DNA of 64,000 nt from Carbonatibacter sp965199245 (GTDB lineage: Bacteria > Pseudomonadota > Alphaproteobacteria > Kiloniellales > Kiloniellaceae), in NCBI GenBank assembly GCA_965199245.1, contig CBDAQP010000002.1, positions 124,001-188,000 of the forward strand, given 5' to 3'. Both the position numbers and the translations under genes were made by a program. This document shows, piece after piece, positions 52,702 through 62,376 of this stretch (positions within the stretch are counted from its first letter, which is position 1; each line of letters starts with the position of its first letter). A model generated the notes under the pieces. That model was not told the DNA's origin and ran no database searches. It saw nothing but the letters and a program-made list of their open reading frames with translations.

Positions 52702-55650
52702 TCATATAGCCACCTCCGACAAAGAGGTCACTACGTTGTAGTCAACTCCAATGGTCTCAAAGTGCTTCTTGCCGCAGGCGATCTTCTGATTTTCCTTGTT
52801 GCGTCGATCTTCGGAGTCCAGTGAACTCTTGGTTTCGCGCACAAAGTAGAGCTTCTCGTCCCTGTCGGTCACAAACGCCCAATCCGGATTATACGGCCCG
52901 ATCGGTGTGTCGATCTTGAACCAGCTTGGCAGTTTTACGAACAGGCGGACAAAATTATTCGTATCGAGGTCTTGCGCAAACTGTCGTTCGACTTCCGAGT
53001 CATACTCAATGGCGTCAAAGAGTGCCTTCTCGCGGTTCTGCACTTCGTACAAGTTGCTCAAATAGCGAACGATCCCTTCCTCGGCTTCCTGTTCGATACG
53101 GCTCATCTCCCATTGCTGTCCTGTAATCCTGTCGTACTGGATACCTTCCAGTATCAAGTCGTGAAGGGCGCGCGATATTTCCCTAGAGACAGCCGCCATG
53201 AACGCTTGCGGATTGATCTTGAACTCTTCAAGCCGCCCGGATTGTTTCAAAATCCGAACCAGCGTGTGACGGGTCAGTTCTGTTTCCTTCTGCAAAAAGC
53301 CAAGGATGTCAGGCAACATCTTGACGGGTTCTACATCAATGGACTTTTCCTCAAGCTTCTTATCGGTATCGACCCCAGCCTCGGTAATACCAAGGTCAAC
53401 ACGGGTTATGGCGATACGGGCGGGCCTCATAGCTTCCAGCTTCTTGATCCGGCCAACGGCCTTTTCAATCAGGTCGTTTGTCTCGAAGGTCACGCGGTAG
53501 CGGGTGCGGTGCTTGATACGATCCCACAGCGCAATAAAATCTTCGCTCAAATGAACTTCCTTGCGAAACTTGAGATCGCGGCGTTCCCGCGCATTGACGA
53601 TACGGTTTTTGAAAACCTTCTTGTTGATCTCATCAATGATCTCTGCCTTCAAGATGGCAAACTCATCGGACACTTTCAGATCAAAATGCGGGTTTTTCGG
53701 ATCAAACGTATCAAGGATTTCACCGGCATCATTCAGATAGCCGTTATCGATCATCTCCTGCCAAATTTTTGCTGACGCTTCCTGGCCAAGCTCTTCTTCG
53801 GTGCCGTCGGCTTTGGTGACGACCAGCCTGGAAAAGGCGATCTTTTCGACCTTGCCGAACTGGATTCCGAAATCTTCCTCGAACTCGGTTTGCAGGGTGC
53901 GTGCAAATTCCTCGTATGACTCATTGGCAATCACAGTCAGGCGGTTGACGGTTTCGTCATGCACCCGTTCACCATGCTTGTTCACAGGCAATCGAAGGCC
54001 ACGCCCGATTTCCTGCCGCTTCTTCTCAACAGATTGCGTTTCATTGAGGGTACAAATCTGAAAGACATTCGGGTTGTCCCATCCTTCCCGCAAAGCGGAG
54101 TGCGAAAAAATAAAACGCAAGGGAACGGCTTCATCCAAGAGCCGTTCCTTATCCCGCATGATCAGGTTGTAGGTATCTTCATCGTCCTTGGTGTTGCCCC
54201 GCGTGTCCTTGTCGTGGCCTTGCTTGTCCTGACTGAAATAGCCGTCATGAACCTCGGCAACATCGAACGAAATCAAGCCTTTGTAGCGCGGCTTCTCCGT
54301 CAGTTCGCGGAACGCCTCTTCAAACCACTGACTAATTTTGCCAAGGCTGGTGGTGTTGTCGTCGTTATAGACCCGGTAGTTCGCCACGCGGTCGATAAAG
54401 AAGAGAGAAAGAACCTTGATCCCCTTCCCCTTGAGGGCACTCTCCTTCTTCAGGTGTTGCTCGACCGTTTCAAATACCTGTGCCTTCATGATGTCGTCGC
54501 CAAGACCGCCGATTTGCTGCCCCAGATCAAGCCAGCGACCGGAGTTGAACTCCAAACCCTCCGCCCCCGGTGTGCAATCGATGTTTTGGACGATATAGCC
54601 ATCCTCATAGGGAGCACGTTCGCCGGATTTCACGAACAGATCATCGCCCTGTTTGACCCAAAGTTTGGACGCCTTCGGCCCTTTCGGGCTTTTCTTATGG
54701 ATTTCGACCTGCGCCTTGATCCCGTTCTTATTGTCAGTCTTCAGGAGCTTCACATAGGCGTCGTTGAAATTGTCATCCGAACGAATGGAAGCCACCTCAA
54801 TCCGCTTCACCAGCCGCAAGTCATAGGCTTTGATCGGATCAAGCTTGTAGAGCAGGTTATAGGGGTTCCGATGGGTGGCGCTGTAGCGTAACGTCGCCGC
54901 TGGATGCAGCCGCTTGATCGCGTTCTTTGCCTTCTCGGTATTATCGACGCTCTGCGGTTCATCAATAATCACAAATGGATTTGTAGCCTGAATGAACTCA
55001 ATCGGTTTGCGCCCTGACATACGATCATTTTCCCGGTTAATGACGTTGAGCTTCTTGAGCTCGTCTTCTGCCATCTCGGAGTCAGGCTTGTCCGGCACGT
55101 CCTTCACAAACGCCTGAATGTTGATGATCATGATCTGGATTTGGTTGCTGCTGGCGAATTGGCGCACCTTGCCCAATCGTTTTGACTCATAGACGAAGTG
55201 ATCAAACGGCACGTTGTCATAGAGCGTCCTGAAGTGACATTTCATCACGTCAATGCTCTTCAGGACACCTTCACGGATTGCAACGCTCGGCACCACAATG
55301 ATGAACTTTCGGAAACCGTATTTCTTGTTGAGTTCGAATATGGTGCGGAGATAGACATAGGTCTTGCCCGTTCCCGTCTCCATCTCGACCGAAAACTCAT
55401 GCCCCTGAAGGGACGGCACCTTCTCAATATCGTTGGCTTCCTGCGTTTTCTGCACATTCGCCAAGATTTGATCTGCTGGCAGAGTCAATTGGTTTCCCAT
55501 GCCAAGCTCGTTCTGGAACAAGCCACCGATTTGCAAAGCCTGAAAGCGGGTCGCTCCGGATTGCGAAATCGCCTGACCGTCAAACACATTAACGACGGCG
55601 TTGATCGCGTCCTGCTGAAATTCAAGAGAGGGATCGAATTTTAACTTCAT
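52702..55650 (-). CDS. res: Type III restriction enzyme subunit Res (helicase-nuclease)
   Basis: The protein is 982 aa. The SF2 ATPase has Walker A in METGTGKTYVYLRTI (TGTGKT at 92-97) and IIDEPQSVD (DEPQ 230-233), the Q variant of the DExx box typical of type III Res. LRYSATHRNPYN is motif III-like, and QEIGRGLRLP is motif VI. The C-terminal part has PDWAFV and then YFVRETKSS, a PD-(D/E)xK nuclease arrangement. With Mod it should translocate or slide on DNA and cut near pairs of unmethylated sites. Its ATG overlaps the DUF2513 stop by 4 bp. Confidence 0.94.
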   Translation of the reverse strand: MKLKFDPSLEFQQDAINAVVNVFDGQAISQSGATRFQALQIGGLFQNELGMGNQLTLPADQILANVQKTQEANDIEKVPSLQGHEFSVEMETGTGKTYVYLRTIFELNKKYGFRKFIIVVPSVAIREGVLKSIDVMKCHFRTLYDNVPFDHFVYESKRLGKVRQFASSNQIQIMIINIQAFVKDVPDKPDSEMAEDELKKLNVINRENDRMSGRKPIEFIQATNPFVIIDEPQSVDNTEKAKNAIKRLHPAATLRYSATHRNPYNLLYKLDPIKAYDLRLVKRIEVASIRSDDNFNDAYVKLLKTDNKNGIKAQVEIHKKSPKGPKASKLWVKQGDDLFVKSGERAPYEDGYIVQNIDCTPGAEGLEFNSGRWLDLGQQIGGLGDDIMKAQVFETVEQHLKKESALKGKGIKVLSLFFIDRVANYRVYNDDNTTSLGKISQWFEEAFRELTEKPRYKGLISFDVAEVHDGYFSQDKQGHDKDTRGNTKDDEDTYNLIMRDKERLLDEAVPLRFIFSHSALREGWDNPNVFQICTLNETQSVEKKRQEIGRGLRLPVNKHGERVHDETVNRLTVIANESYEEFARTLQTEFEEDFGIQFGKVEKIAFSRLVVTKADGTEEELGQEASAKIWQEMIDNGYLNDAGEILDTFDPKNPHFDLKVSDEFAILKAEIIDEINKKVFKNRIVNARERRDLKFRKEVHLSEDFIALWDRIKHRTRYRVTFETNDLIEKAVGRIKKLEAMRPARIAITRVDLGITEAGVDTDKKLEEKSIDVEPVKMLPDILGFLQKETELTRHTLVRILKQSGRLEEFKINPQAFMAAVSREISRALHDLILEGIQYDRITGQQWEMSRIEQEAEEGIVRYLSNLYEVQNREKALFDAIEYDSEVERQFAQDLDTNNFVRLFVKLPSWFKIDTPIGPYNPDWAFVTDRDEKLYFVRETKSSLDSEDRRNKENQKIACGKKHFETIGVDYNVVTSLSEVAI

Positions 55651-56057
55651 GCCGCGCCCCCCTTGATTAATTCAAGTGCGATAGCTGGTATCTGCTTTAA
55701 TCCTTCTACGCCCACCGTACTGGCGTTTGATTTGATTTTGCCCCAGAGAGTGTCGTTCCGCATTGCCTCAAGAAGTTTATGCCCGGAAAAAGACAATCCC
55801 TTCAACCTAACAACAACACCGACTGTTCCGACTTCCCCGATAAAGGTAATGCCGTCCCCACTATCAACCTGAAAGTCGCCATATGTGTTTACGGTCGCGT
55901 CGAGAAACTTCTCTTCCACCAAAATTTGGTAGTGGTAAGCCTTTTTTGTCTCTTCCTTGTCGCTCAATTCAAACGTGAGCTCGTCTTCCGTAAAGCCGTC
56001 GCTATTGGCTTCGACTTGCTCAAGGATTTCACGGAGGCATGAATAATCTAGCTGCAT
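55647..56057 (-). CDS. DUF2513 family protein
   Basis: This 136-aa protein lies between mod and res. The order of elements matches DUF2513 as I know it: a start like MQLDYSCLREILEQVEAN, a middle YHYQILVEEKFLDA with a winged-helix look, then LKGLSFSGHKLLEAMRNDTL W and VGVEGLKQIPAIALELI. The function of the family is unknown. Tight spacing (8 bp after mod, 4-bp overlap with res) suggests it works with the restriction enzyme, perhaps as a regulator or adaptor. Confidence 0.75.
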   Translation of the reverse strand: MQLDYSCLREILEQVEANSDGFTEDELTFELSDKEETKKAYHYQILVEEKFLDATVNTYGDFQVDSGDGITFIGEVGTVGVVVRLKGLSFSGHKLLEAMRNDTLWGKIKSNASTVGVEGLKQIPAIALELIKGGAA

Positions 56058-56065
56058 ACTGCCTC

Positions 56066-57952
56066 CTACACCGTCTTGAAGACGATTTCTGATTCTTGAG
56101 ATTCCGCTCGTGCCTTGAAGGTCTGAACCGCATTGGCTTTGAGCTGGTCGTTACCTTGGAAGCCCTCGTCCAGACAGATCACCTGCAAAGGCTCTGCATC
56201 AGCCAGCGCGTCGATCAGCTCTGATGTAACTTCTTTTTCAAGGCAAATCAACAAGGCTCCACCTTCGACGGAGAACACCTGCTTGCCCGCAAGTTCGATC
56301 TGATCAACCTTGGTTGTCAGCGAGAATCCTGCTTTCAAGAGAAGTTCATAGAGGATGTCTTCTGGCGTGCTTTCTTTGGCAACGTGATCAACGTGCATTT
56401 CAAGTTGTTCAGCAACGGATTCATCTTCGCCAAATTCACCGTCCCATACTCTAAAATTCGAGTGATCTAATTTAAACGCCTTGAAACCAAAATCCTTATT
56501 GGGATGGCCATTAAAAGTAAGCTGATTGTTTTCCGCATCTTTAAGCTTGGTTGCTGCCAATCTGACACGTTCCCTCCCAATATCGGCAATTGTCTTCAAT
56601 CCGCGCTGGAATGGCTCAGATTGCTCATCACAAGCTTCGGGTAACTGAACCATAATATACTTTCGATTACCGCCATCCTTCTGGTTCAACCTCATCACCG
56701 CGTGGGCGGTCGTACAAGAGCCTGCGAAGAAGTCCAAAACAATATCATCGTGACTTCCGCTTTGTTCGACAACTTCACTTATCAACCCAACAGGCTTCGG
56801 AAAATCCATAGCCCTAAATCCAAATAGGTCACTAATCTCGGCTGTTCCTGTGCGAGTGTATAAATCCTTGCCTACGATTGAAGATATGCCTGTGAATTGA
56901 CCTCCAAGGTCTTCAAAGAATGCCTTCCGGCGTGGCCTGCCATCTGGCGAAGACGGCCAAATTATCCGGTCTTCCTCAATCAGACGTGCCATCGTTTTCG
57001 GATCGTAGCGCCAACCCATTTCAGGGCATCCGTAATTGATCCCTGTGTCTGGCTCGATTAGATCAAAGTGCAAATTTGGTCGCCGATCTTTAGTGGCAAG
57101 CCCAACCATATTAGCACTTGTCCAATCCCCTCTAGGGTCATTATCAGGATTAGAGTATTGTTCTACTTTTCTCTGGTCTCCACGAACGCGGTGGCCATAA
57201 CAAACGACATATTCATGATCAATTGAAGTGCCTTTTTCCGGCCTGTTATCTTTGTTCTGACGGCTCTTCCAAACAAATACTGCGATCAGGTTTTCTTCGC
57301 CAAAAATGTCGTTACAGATACTCTGTAAATTGGCGAGCTCATTGTCATCTATTGATATGAAAACGATCCCATCATCTGAAAGTAAGTTCCTCGCCAGATA
57401 TAAACGCGGATACATCATGCTTAACCAGTTAGAGTGATACCGCCCAACTGCATCAGCATTTGTTGAAAACTTTCTTCCTTCACTATCGGCCTGACCAGTA
57501 TAGGCAAGGTAGGTATCTAAATTCTCAGCGTACTTATCCGGATAAATAAACTCCTGTCCGGTGTTATAGGGCGGATCAATGTAAATCATTTTTACCTTGC
57601 CGAAGTATGATTTCTGCAAGAGCTTCAAAACTTCCAGATTGTCACCTTCGATGAACAGGTTTTCCGTGTCATCGAAATCGACAGACTCATCGCGCACAGG
57701 CTTCAGTGTGGCAACACTCGGCTCTTGAATGATCTTCATGCACTCGGCCTTGCCCGGCCAATTTAGGCCAAACCGTTCCTTGCCCGGCTCTACCCAGTCA
57801 CCCAACACACGTTTGAGCTGATCAAAATCGACCTTTCCTTCGGAGAACACCTCCGGAAATAACTGCTTCAGCTCTTCTCGCTTTTCTTCCGCCACGCCCA
57901 TCGACGTCAGCTCCATTTTCTCAGGTGCATTGTTACTCATTGTTGAAGCCAC
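56066..57952 (-). CDS. mod: Type III DNA methyltransferase subunit Mod (beta-class adenine-N6)
   Basis: The protein is 628 aa. Motif IV IYIDPPYNTGQEF (DPPY 126-129) comes before motif I VLDFFAGSCTTAHAV (408-414), the beta-class order found in type III Mod. NLFIEGDNLEVLKLLQKSY precedes it, as in family members. The region between (about 230-390) should hold the target-recognition domain and set the sequence methylated, which cannot be predicted here. The start overlaps the 440-aa gene by 16 bp; an inner ATG at 57940 is possible. Confidence 0.94.
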   Translation of the reverse strand: MASTMSNNAPEKMELTSMGVAEEKREELKQLFPEVFSEGKVDFDQLKRVLGDWVEPGKERFGLNWPGKAECMKIIQEPSVATLKPVRDESVDFDDTENLFIEGDNLEVLKLLQKSYFGKVKMIYIDPPYNTGQEFIYPDKYAENLDTYLAYTGQADSEGRKFSTNADAVGRYHSNWLSMMYPRLYLARNLLSDDGIVFISIDDNELANLQSICNDIFGEENLIAVFVWKSRQNKDNRPEKGTSIDHEYVVCYGHRVRGDQRKVEQYSNPDNDPRGDWTSANMVGLATKDRRPNLHFDLIEPDTGINYGCPEMGWRYDPKTMARLIEEDRIIWPSSPDGRPRRKAFFEDLGGQFTGISSIVGKDLYTRTGTAEISDLFGFRAMDFPKPVGLISEVVEQSGSHDDIVLDFFAGSCTTAHAVMRLNQKDGGNRKYIMVQLPEACDEQSEPFQRGLKTIADIGRERVRLAATKLKDAENNQLTFNGHPNKDFGFKAFKLDHSNFRVWDGEFGEDESVAEQLEMHVDHVAKESTPEDILYELLLKAGFSLTTKVDQIELAGKQVFSVEGGALLICLEKEVTSELIDALADAEPLQVICLDEGFQGNDQLKANAVQTFKARAESQESEIVFKTV

Positions 57953-59259
57953 TTTTCGTATGTTGATTTCACTTTAGTCGGAATGCTTTCTGCCTTCAGA
58001 AGTCCGACAATCTGTTGGAATTTCGTTTTGCATCTAGGCGCGCGCCTAATCCTGTTCCCTACGACGGTCTTCAAATCAGGCAGCGACAACATGATTTCGA
58101 TCTCTCTCGGAGAAAAACCTTGGATCACGCCTTCGTAATAAGGGTCTGCGGCATCAGCCGTGCCATATTCATTACCGACTGAGCAGGTCACAATGGCCTC
58201 GACGAACTCGAAGCGAACGGTTTCGGGAATTTGGTGCCCCGTGGACAAGTTTGCGAGACGCTCTGCGAACGGGCACTCGTTGTAAAAATTGTTCATTGCA
58301 TTGTGAACGCCCATTAGGTTCTTACAGGCTGACGAAATCATCGCGTGACGTTCTGTTTCAGACAAAAGGCCTAGTTGACCAAGATTTTCAAAAAAGGCTT
58401 GTGACGCTTTAAACCGCTCCTGCTCGCCTTTTGCCTGATACCTTTGGTGTTGATTTATTAGTTCGGAGACCATACCGGGCGTAAAGGTTGCTACAAACTC
58501 TCCACACACCTTAATTGCTGTGACACGAGCATGTTCCTCCTTGCTTGGATCGCAATAGATACCGTGAAGCATCTTGATGATCGCCTCACGCTGCGCATCG
58601 AATGTTTGTGCAATCCGGTCACACCAAATGCGCAACTGCCCGGATGTAAAGCTCCCAGCATTGATCGCGTTCATGAATTCCTTGATATCAACTGCTGTCG
58701 TATTCTGATCTTCGCTCAGGGCGTGACGACTGCAACGATTCAGGAAATTGATAAATTCGTACTCATCCAGAGTGCCTACTGCCGGGTGAGCTGCGGAAAA
58801 GTTGTTCCTGATACCCCGACATTGGTCGAGCATGAAGAACCCGGTTTCAGAAATCAGGTTGAGCTTCAGGCAAAGCGAGAGAAGCTCGCTATCCTGCATA
58901 TCCATGAGCTTCTGCTCATCAAAACTCTTGTCGATAATCTGCGGAATGATATGAATTCCGAACTGCCGCACTTTCTCTCGAAGCTCAATAATGGCAGCGT
59001 TCCATGCATAGTTGACCGCACTATCGAATAGGCCAGAGGCTACGGCAACACACATGCACACGATGCCTTTGTCGCGTTTTTCAGGAGGAATGCTGCTCAG
59101 TAATTGCGGCAAGTTCTGCCACGCATTCTGAATTTGTGCATCTGTTGCCAATACCCCTCGATCTATTCCCAACGCATCCGTCAGAGCCTGAAGCATAGGG
59201 GCTGTAAACCTACCAACTGCCGGGAGAGCGACCTCAGTTGTAGTTAGTTCCGTTGACAT
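57937..59259 (-). CDS. Uncharacterised 440-aa protein with a HEPN-like Rx6H motif
   Basis: I do not recognise a named family. An alpha-helical segment, residues about 65-180, runs YAWNAAIIELREKVRQFG, then SELLSLCLKLNLISETGFFM, then CRGIRNNFSAAHPAVGTLDE. Arg151-Asn152 and His158 fit the Rx4-6H signature of HEPN ribonucleases, including the polar residue after Arg and the preceding helix pattern. The C-terminal half (about 200-440) is helical with no motif I know. It sits between SNF2 helicase and mod genes, 8 bp after the former and overlapping the latter, so it belongs to the restriction operon. A role as an RNA-cutting effector is inference. Confidence 0.7.
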   Translation of the reverse strand: MSTELTTTEVALPAVGRFTAPMLQALTDALGIDRGVLATDAQIQNAWQNLPQLLSSIPPEKRDKGIVCMCVAVASGLFDSAVNYAWNAAIIELREKVRQFGIHIIPQIIDKSFDEQKLMDMQDSELLSLCLKLNLISETGFFMLDQCRGIRNNFSAAHPAVGTLDEYEFINFLNRCSRHALSEDQNTTAVDIKEFMNAINAGSFTSGQLRIWCDRIAQTFDAQREAIIKMLHGIYCDPSKEEHARVTAIKVCGEFVATFTPGMVSELINQHQRYQAKGEQERFKASQAFFENLGQLGLLSETERHAMISSACKNLMGVHNAMNNFYNECPFAERLANLSTGHQIPETVRFEFVEAIVTCSVGNEYGTADAADPYYEGVIQGFSPREIEIMLSLPDLKTVVGNRIRRAPRCKTKFQQIVGLLKAESIPTKVKSTYEKWLQQ

Positions 59260-59267
59260 TCCCCCTC

Positions 59268-62192
59268 CTACTGAACCGTAAATCTGATTGTGAACAGCTC
59301 TTGGTCAGAGACCTGTTGCTGTAATCGTTCTTCCACCTGATCGAGAAGCGTATCTTTCTGCACCTCGACCTGCCTGGCTGCGGCGTCATAGTCACGCCAC
59401 GCCTCATCCCTTTTTTGTTCAAGCTTCCGCGCCTTCTTCTGCAAGGCGAACTTATCCGGCAAATTCCCTGTCTGGCGCACCTGCCGCTTCAATTCCTTGA
59501 TCTGGTCATCCAGATCCTTCAATTCGGCCTTCAGCCCGGCGCGTTTGTCTTCCGCCCAATTGTCCAGCTTGTCCATTTCCTCGTCGAACCATAGGGCTTG
59601 CTGTTCGGCAAGTTCCTGCATGATGGCCTTACGGCGGGCGGCTATCCCCTGCTGGATAGCTTCGGGGATCTCAAGCCCGCTATCGCGGGCCTTCTTTGAT
59701 GGAAGGTCAAACAGGCGCATGGCGGCATTCTGGTCTATGGGTACGCCATCATCGGTCATGCCCGCAAGAATGATATGATCCTGCGCATCCGCCCCTGTGA
59801 TTGAGAGTTTTTGTACAGACAAGGTTCCCGACTTGCCGACAAGGGTCTCAACACTGACGGCCTTCTGCGGCCATTTGGAATAGTCAAAGACTAGTTCCGC
59901 ACCGTTCAGCTTTCTCTCGCCCGCCCGGCCAAGCAAATGCTGGGCAAGCGGATGGCCGATCCGGTAGCGGTGGCCTTCTAGTCCAGCCTTGGACAAGTGA
60001 TAACCACCAACAGGAGCACGCGCGGCGTCCTTCAGATCCTTGGGGGCTTCTTTCAGAACGAAGGTCATATGATCATCGTCGAACGTTGCTTGGCGTCCAA
60101 GTTCATGCTTGGTCAACGCCCAGAGCATATGCTCGTAGCGGCCAAGGTATTCCTTGCTCTTGGTCATATTCATACGAAGGCGGTCATGAACGTCTGCGTC
60201 AAAGTTCTCCAAGAGCTTCTTGCGGGTATCCTCCATCGTCTCGTCGATTTTGGTGCTCATCTCGGCCTGAAGGGCTTCAAAGGCTTCCTCAATTTCTTCG
60301 GTTGTTCGGCAAGTCTGGTAAATGGACACAATCCGCTTTTCGAACTCCACACCGGATTCAATGACACCCAGCACTTCATCACTTGCACCAAACACGCCGG
60401 AGAAGAGTTTGAATTTCTCGGACAGGAGCTGGTGAATGCGCTGATCGGCGGCATTGTTCTTGTTCAGGAAATTGATCACCACCACGTCATATTTCTGGCC
60501 GTATCGGTGACAGCGCCCGATCCGTTGCTCAATCCGTTGCGGGTTCCAGGGCAGGTCGTAATTCACCACCATCGAACAGAATTGCAGGTTGATGCCTTCG
60601 GCGGCAGCTTCCGTCGCAATCATGATCGAGGCTTGGTCTTTAAAGTGCTCAACCAGCGCAGCGCGCATATCTGCCGTCCGGGAGCCGGTGATCATGTCAC
60701 TGCTGGCATGGCGGACGTTCCAATGCTCATAAATAGCCCTGGATTGTATATCCGAGTTTGATCCGTTGAATAGGACGAGCTTGCCTTCATAACCATTCTC
60801 GGTCAGAAGCCTGACAAGGTATTCCTGTGTTCGCCTAGACTCGGTAAAGATGATTGCCTTCTCGGCACTTCCCAGTTCCCGCGCCTTATCCATACCGGCC
60901 TTCAGTGCTGCCAACAGAGCTTGCCCTTTCGCGTTTTCGGTTATGGCAACAGCCAGATCCCTAAACCCGCGAAGGTCTTCAATCTCATTTTCAATGGCTG
61001 CGATGTCGTCTTGAGTTAGGAGCTCGGACTCTTCCTCATCGTCCACCCATTCTTCCGCTTTTTCAGCAAAGTCATCGAAGTCATGGACGATTTCATCTCC
61101 TTCTTCAGAATCTTCTTCAAGATTTTTACGTAAGTTTGCGTCTTCGCGAAGCTGGCGTTCCAGCTTGCGCGCCAGGGTGTCCAATGCACCTGCAATAGCA
61201 AATGTCGAGGACGCCAACAGCTTGCGCATAATCAGCGTCATCAATGTTCGTTGGCTTCGTGGCAAGGCCTGAAGTGACGGACGGCGAAGATAATCCGACA
61301 CCATATCGTACAGTGCCTGTTCATCCTCGGTGGGGACGAATTCTTGTGTAATGGGAATGCGGTTGGTGTACCGAATATATTCTATCACCTGACGGCGAAG
61401 GGTGCGGTGACAAACAGGGGCAAGTCTGTTCTTTAGGTGGTCGAACTGATCGTCCCAGGTCAAACGCGCGTACTGCGCCCGGAAACTCCTGGCATCACCA
61501 AAAGCGTAGTCATCAATGATACTGACCAGCCCATAGAGTTCCATAAGAGAATTTTGCAAAGGCGTGGCCGTCAGCAACACCTTTGGCGCATTCGACAACG
61601 CCCCTTTCAGGGCTTTGCCAATCTTGTTGTCCGGGCGATAGACATTGCGAAGGCGGTGCGCCTCGTCAATCACAGCTAAATCCCAACGCTGTACCATAAG
61701 TTCTTCTGCATGGCGCGCGGCAAACTGGAATGAGCAAATGACAATCCTGTCTTGTTCAAACGGGTGCTTAGCCCCATCCTTAATCATCCGGTTGTAATTT
61801 TTTGCTTCAAGGATCAGCGTCGGCAGGAAGAATTTCTCTTCGATCTCCTGGGACCATTGTTTCCGAAGGTTCGCAGGTCCAATAATGATGATCCGGCGCT
61901 TTCCCTCCGTCCATTTTTGGGAAAGGAGCAAACCGGCTTCAATTGTTTTTCCCAGGCCAACTTCATCAGCCAGAATTGCGCCCTTGGACAATGGCGACTT
62001 GAAAGCGAAAAGTGCAGCTTCAACCTGATGTGGGTTCAAGTCCACTTGCGCATCTAAGAGGGTGCCAGCCAATTTCTCGACATCCGCAACAGAGTGTCGC
62101 TTGCTTAACTCGTGTGCAAACAATTTAGCGTGGTAGTCGGTTATCAAAAGGCACCTCTGTGTCACTACTTTTCCGATAGCTTCAACGCGCAT
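59268..62192 (-). CDS. SNF2/HepA-type DEAH-box helicase of the restriction operon
   Basis: The protein is 974 aa. Motif I is ILADEVGLGKTIEAGLLL (Walker A about 76-83). Motif II is AVIDEAHRLRN (DEAH 176-179), LLTATPLQNSLMELYGL is motif III, and motifs V-VI are INLQFCSMVVNYDLPWNPQR with IGRCHRYGQ near residue 575. An acidic insertion (EEDSEEGDEI and neighbours) is present near residue 360. The C-terminus (about 850-960) is a long charged coiled coil. It resembles RapA/HepA-like SNF2 proteins and the DrmD class of defence helicases. It is the first gene of the operon, and its start at 62192 has no strong ribosome-binding site. Confidence 0.9.
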   Translation of the reverse strand: MRVEAIGKVVTQRCLLITDYHAKLFAHELSKRHSVADVEKLAGTLLDAQVDLNPHQVEAALFAFKSPLSKGAILADEVGLGKTIEAGLLLSQKWTEGKRRIIIIGPANLRKQWSQEIEEKFFLPTLILEAKNYNRMIKDGAKHPFEQDRIVICSFQFAARHAEELMVQRWDLAVIDEAHRLRNVYRPDNKIGKALKGALSNAPKVLLTATPLQNSLMELYGLVSIIDDYAFGDARSFRAQYARLTWDDQFDHLKNRLAPVCHRTLRRQVIEYIRYTNRIPITQEFVPTEDEQALYDMVSDYLRRPSLQALPRSQRTLMTLIMRKLLASSTFAIAGALDTLARKLERQLREDANLRKNLEEDSEEGDEIVHDFDDFAEKAEEWVDDEEESELLTQDDIAAIENEIEDLRGFRDLAVAITENAKGQALLAALKAGMDKARELGSAEKAIIFTESRRTQEYLVRLLTENGYEGKLVLFNGSNSDIQSRAIYEHWNVRHASSDMITGSRTADMRAALVEHFKDQASIMIATEAAAEGINLQFCSMVVNYDLPWNPQRIEQRIGRCHRYGQKYDVVVINFLNKNNAADQRIHQLLSEKFKLFSGVFGASDEVLGVIESGVEFEKRIVSIYQTCRTTEEIEEAFEALQAEMSTKIDETMEDTRKKLLENFDADVHDRLRMNMTKSKEYLGRYEHMLWALTKHELGRQATFDDDHMTFVLKEAPKDLKDAARAPVGGYHLSKAGLEGHRYRIGHPLAQHLLGRAGERKLNGAELVFDYSKWPQKAVSVETLVGKSGTLSVQKLSITGADAQDHIILAGMTDDGVPIDQNAAMRLFDLPSKKARDSGLEIPEAIQQGIAARRKAIMQELAEQQALWFDEEMDKLDNWAEDKRAGLKAELKDLDDQIKELKRQVRQTGNLPDKFALQKKARKLEQKRDEAWRDYDAAARQVEVQKDTLLDQVEERLQQQVSDQELFTIRFTVQ

Positions 62193-62376
62193 CGGTATAT
62201 ATTGTTACGTCATTTCTATACTAATATCGCCTGTAGCTAAACAGCTAGAGTCTCACTGAATTCATCCCATGCGCGGTATATCGATTTTTTTGCTCTTGTC
62301 GTTAATTTGTTAACAATGTTTTGTCAGATGCGCTCCAAAATCAGGGTCGCATTCTTCTGCGAAGTCTTGTGCGTTT
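62193..62376. promoter_or_regulatory. AT-rich upstream region of the defence operon
   Basis: The promoter for the minus-strand operon should lie here. I see AT-rich sequence (TATATATTG next to the gene, TATACTAATA farther out) and a TAGCT-based inverted repeat (TAGCTAAACAGCTA, near 62234-62247), a possible operator. No convincing -35/-10 pair stands out. Confidence 0.3.

Noticed and set aside
52248..62192. Classification of the operon as class 1 DISARM
   Set aside because: A SNF2 helicase and adenine methyltransferase are present, but I cannot see drmA, drmB or drmC, and a type III Res is present instead.
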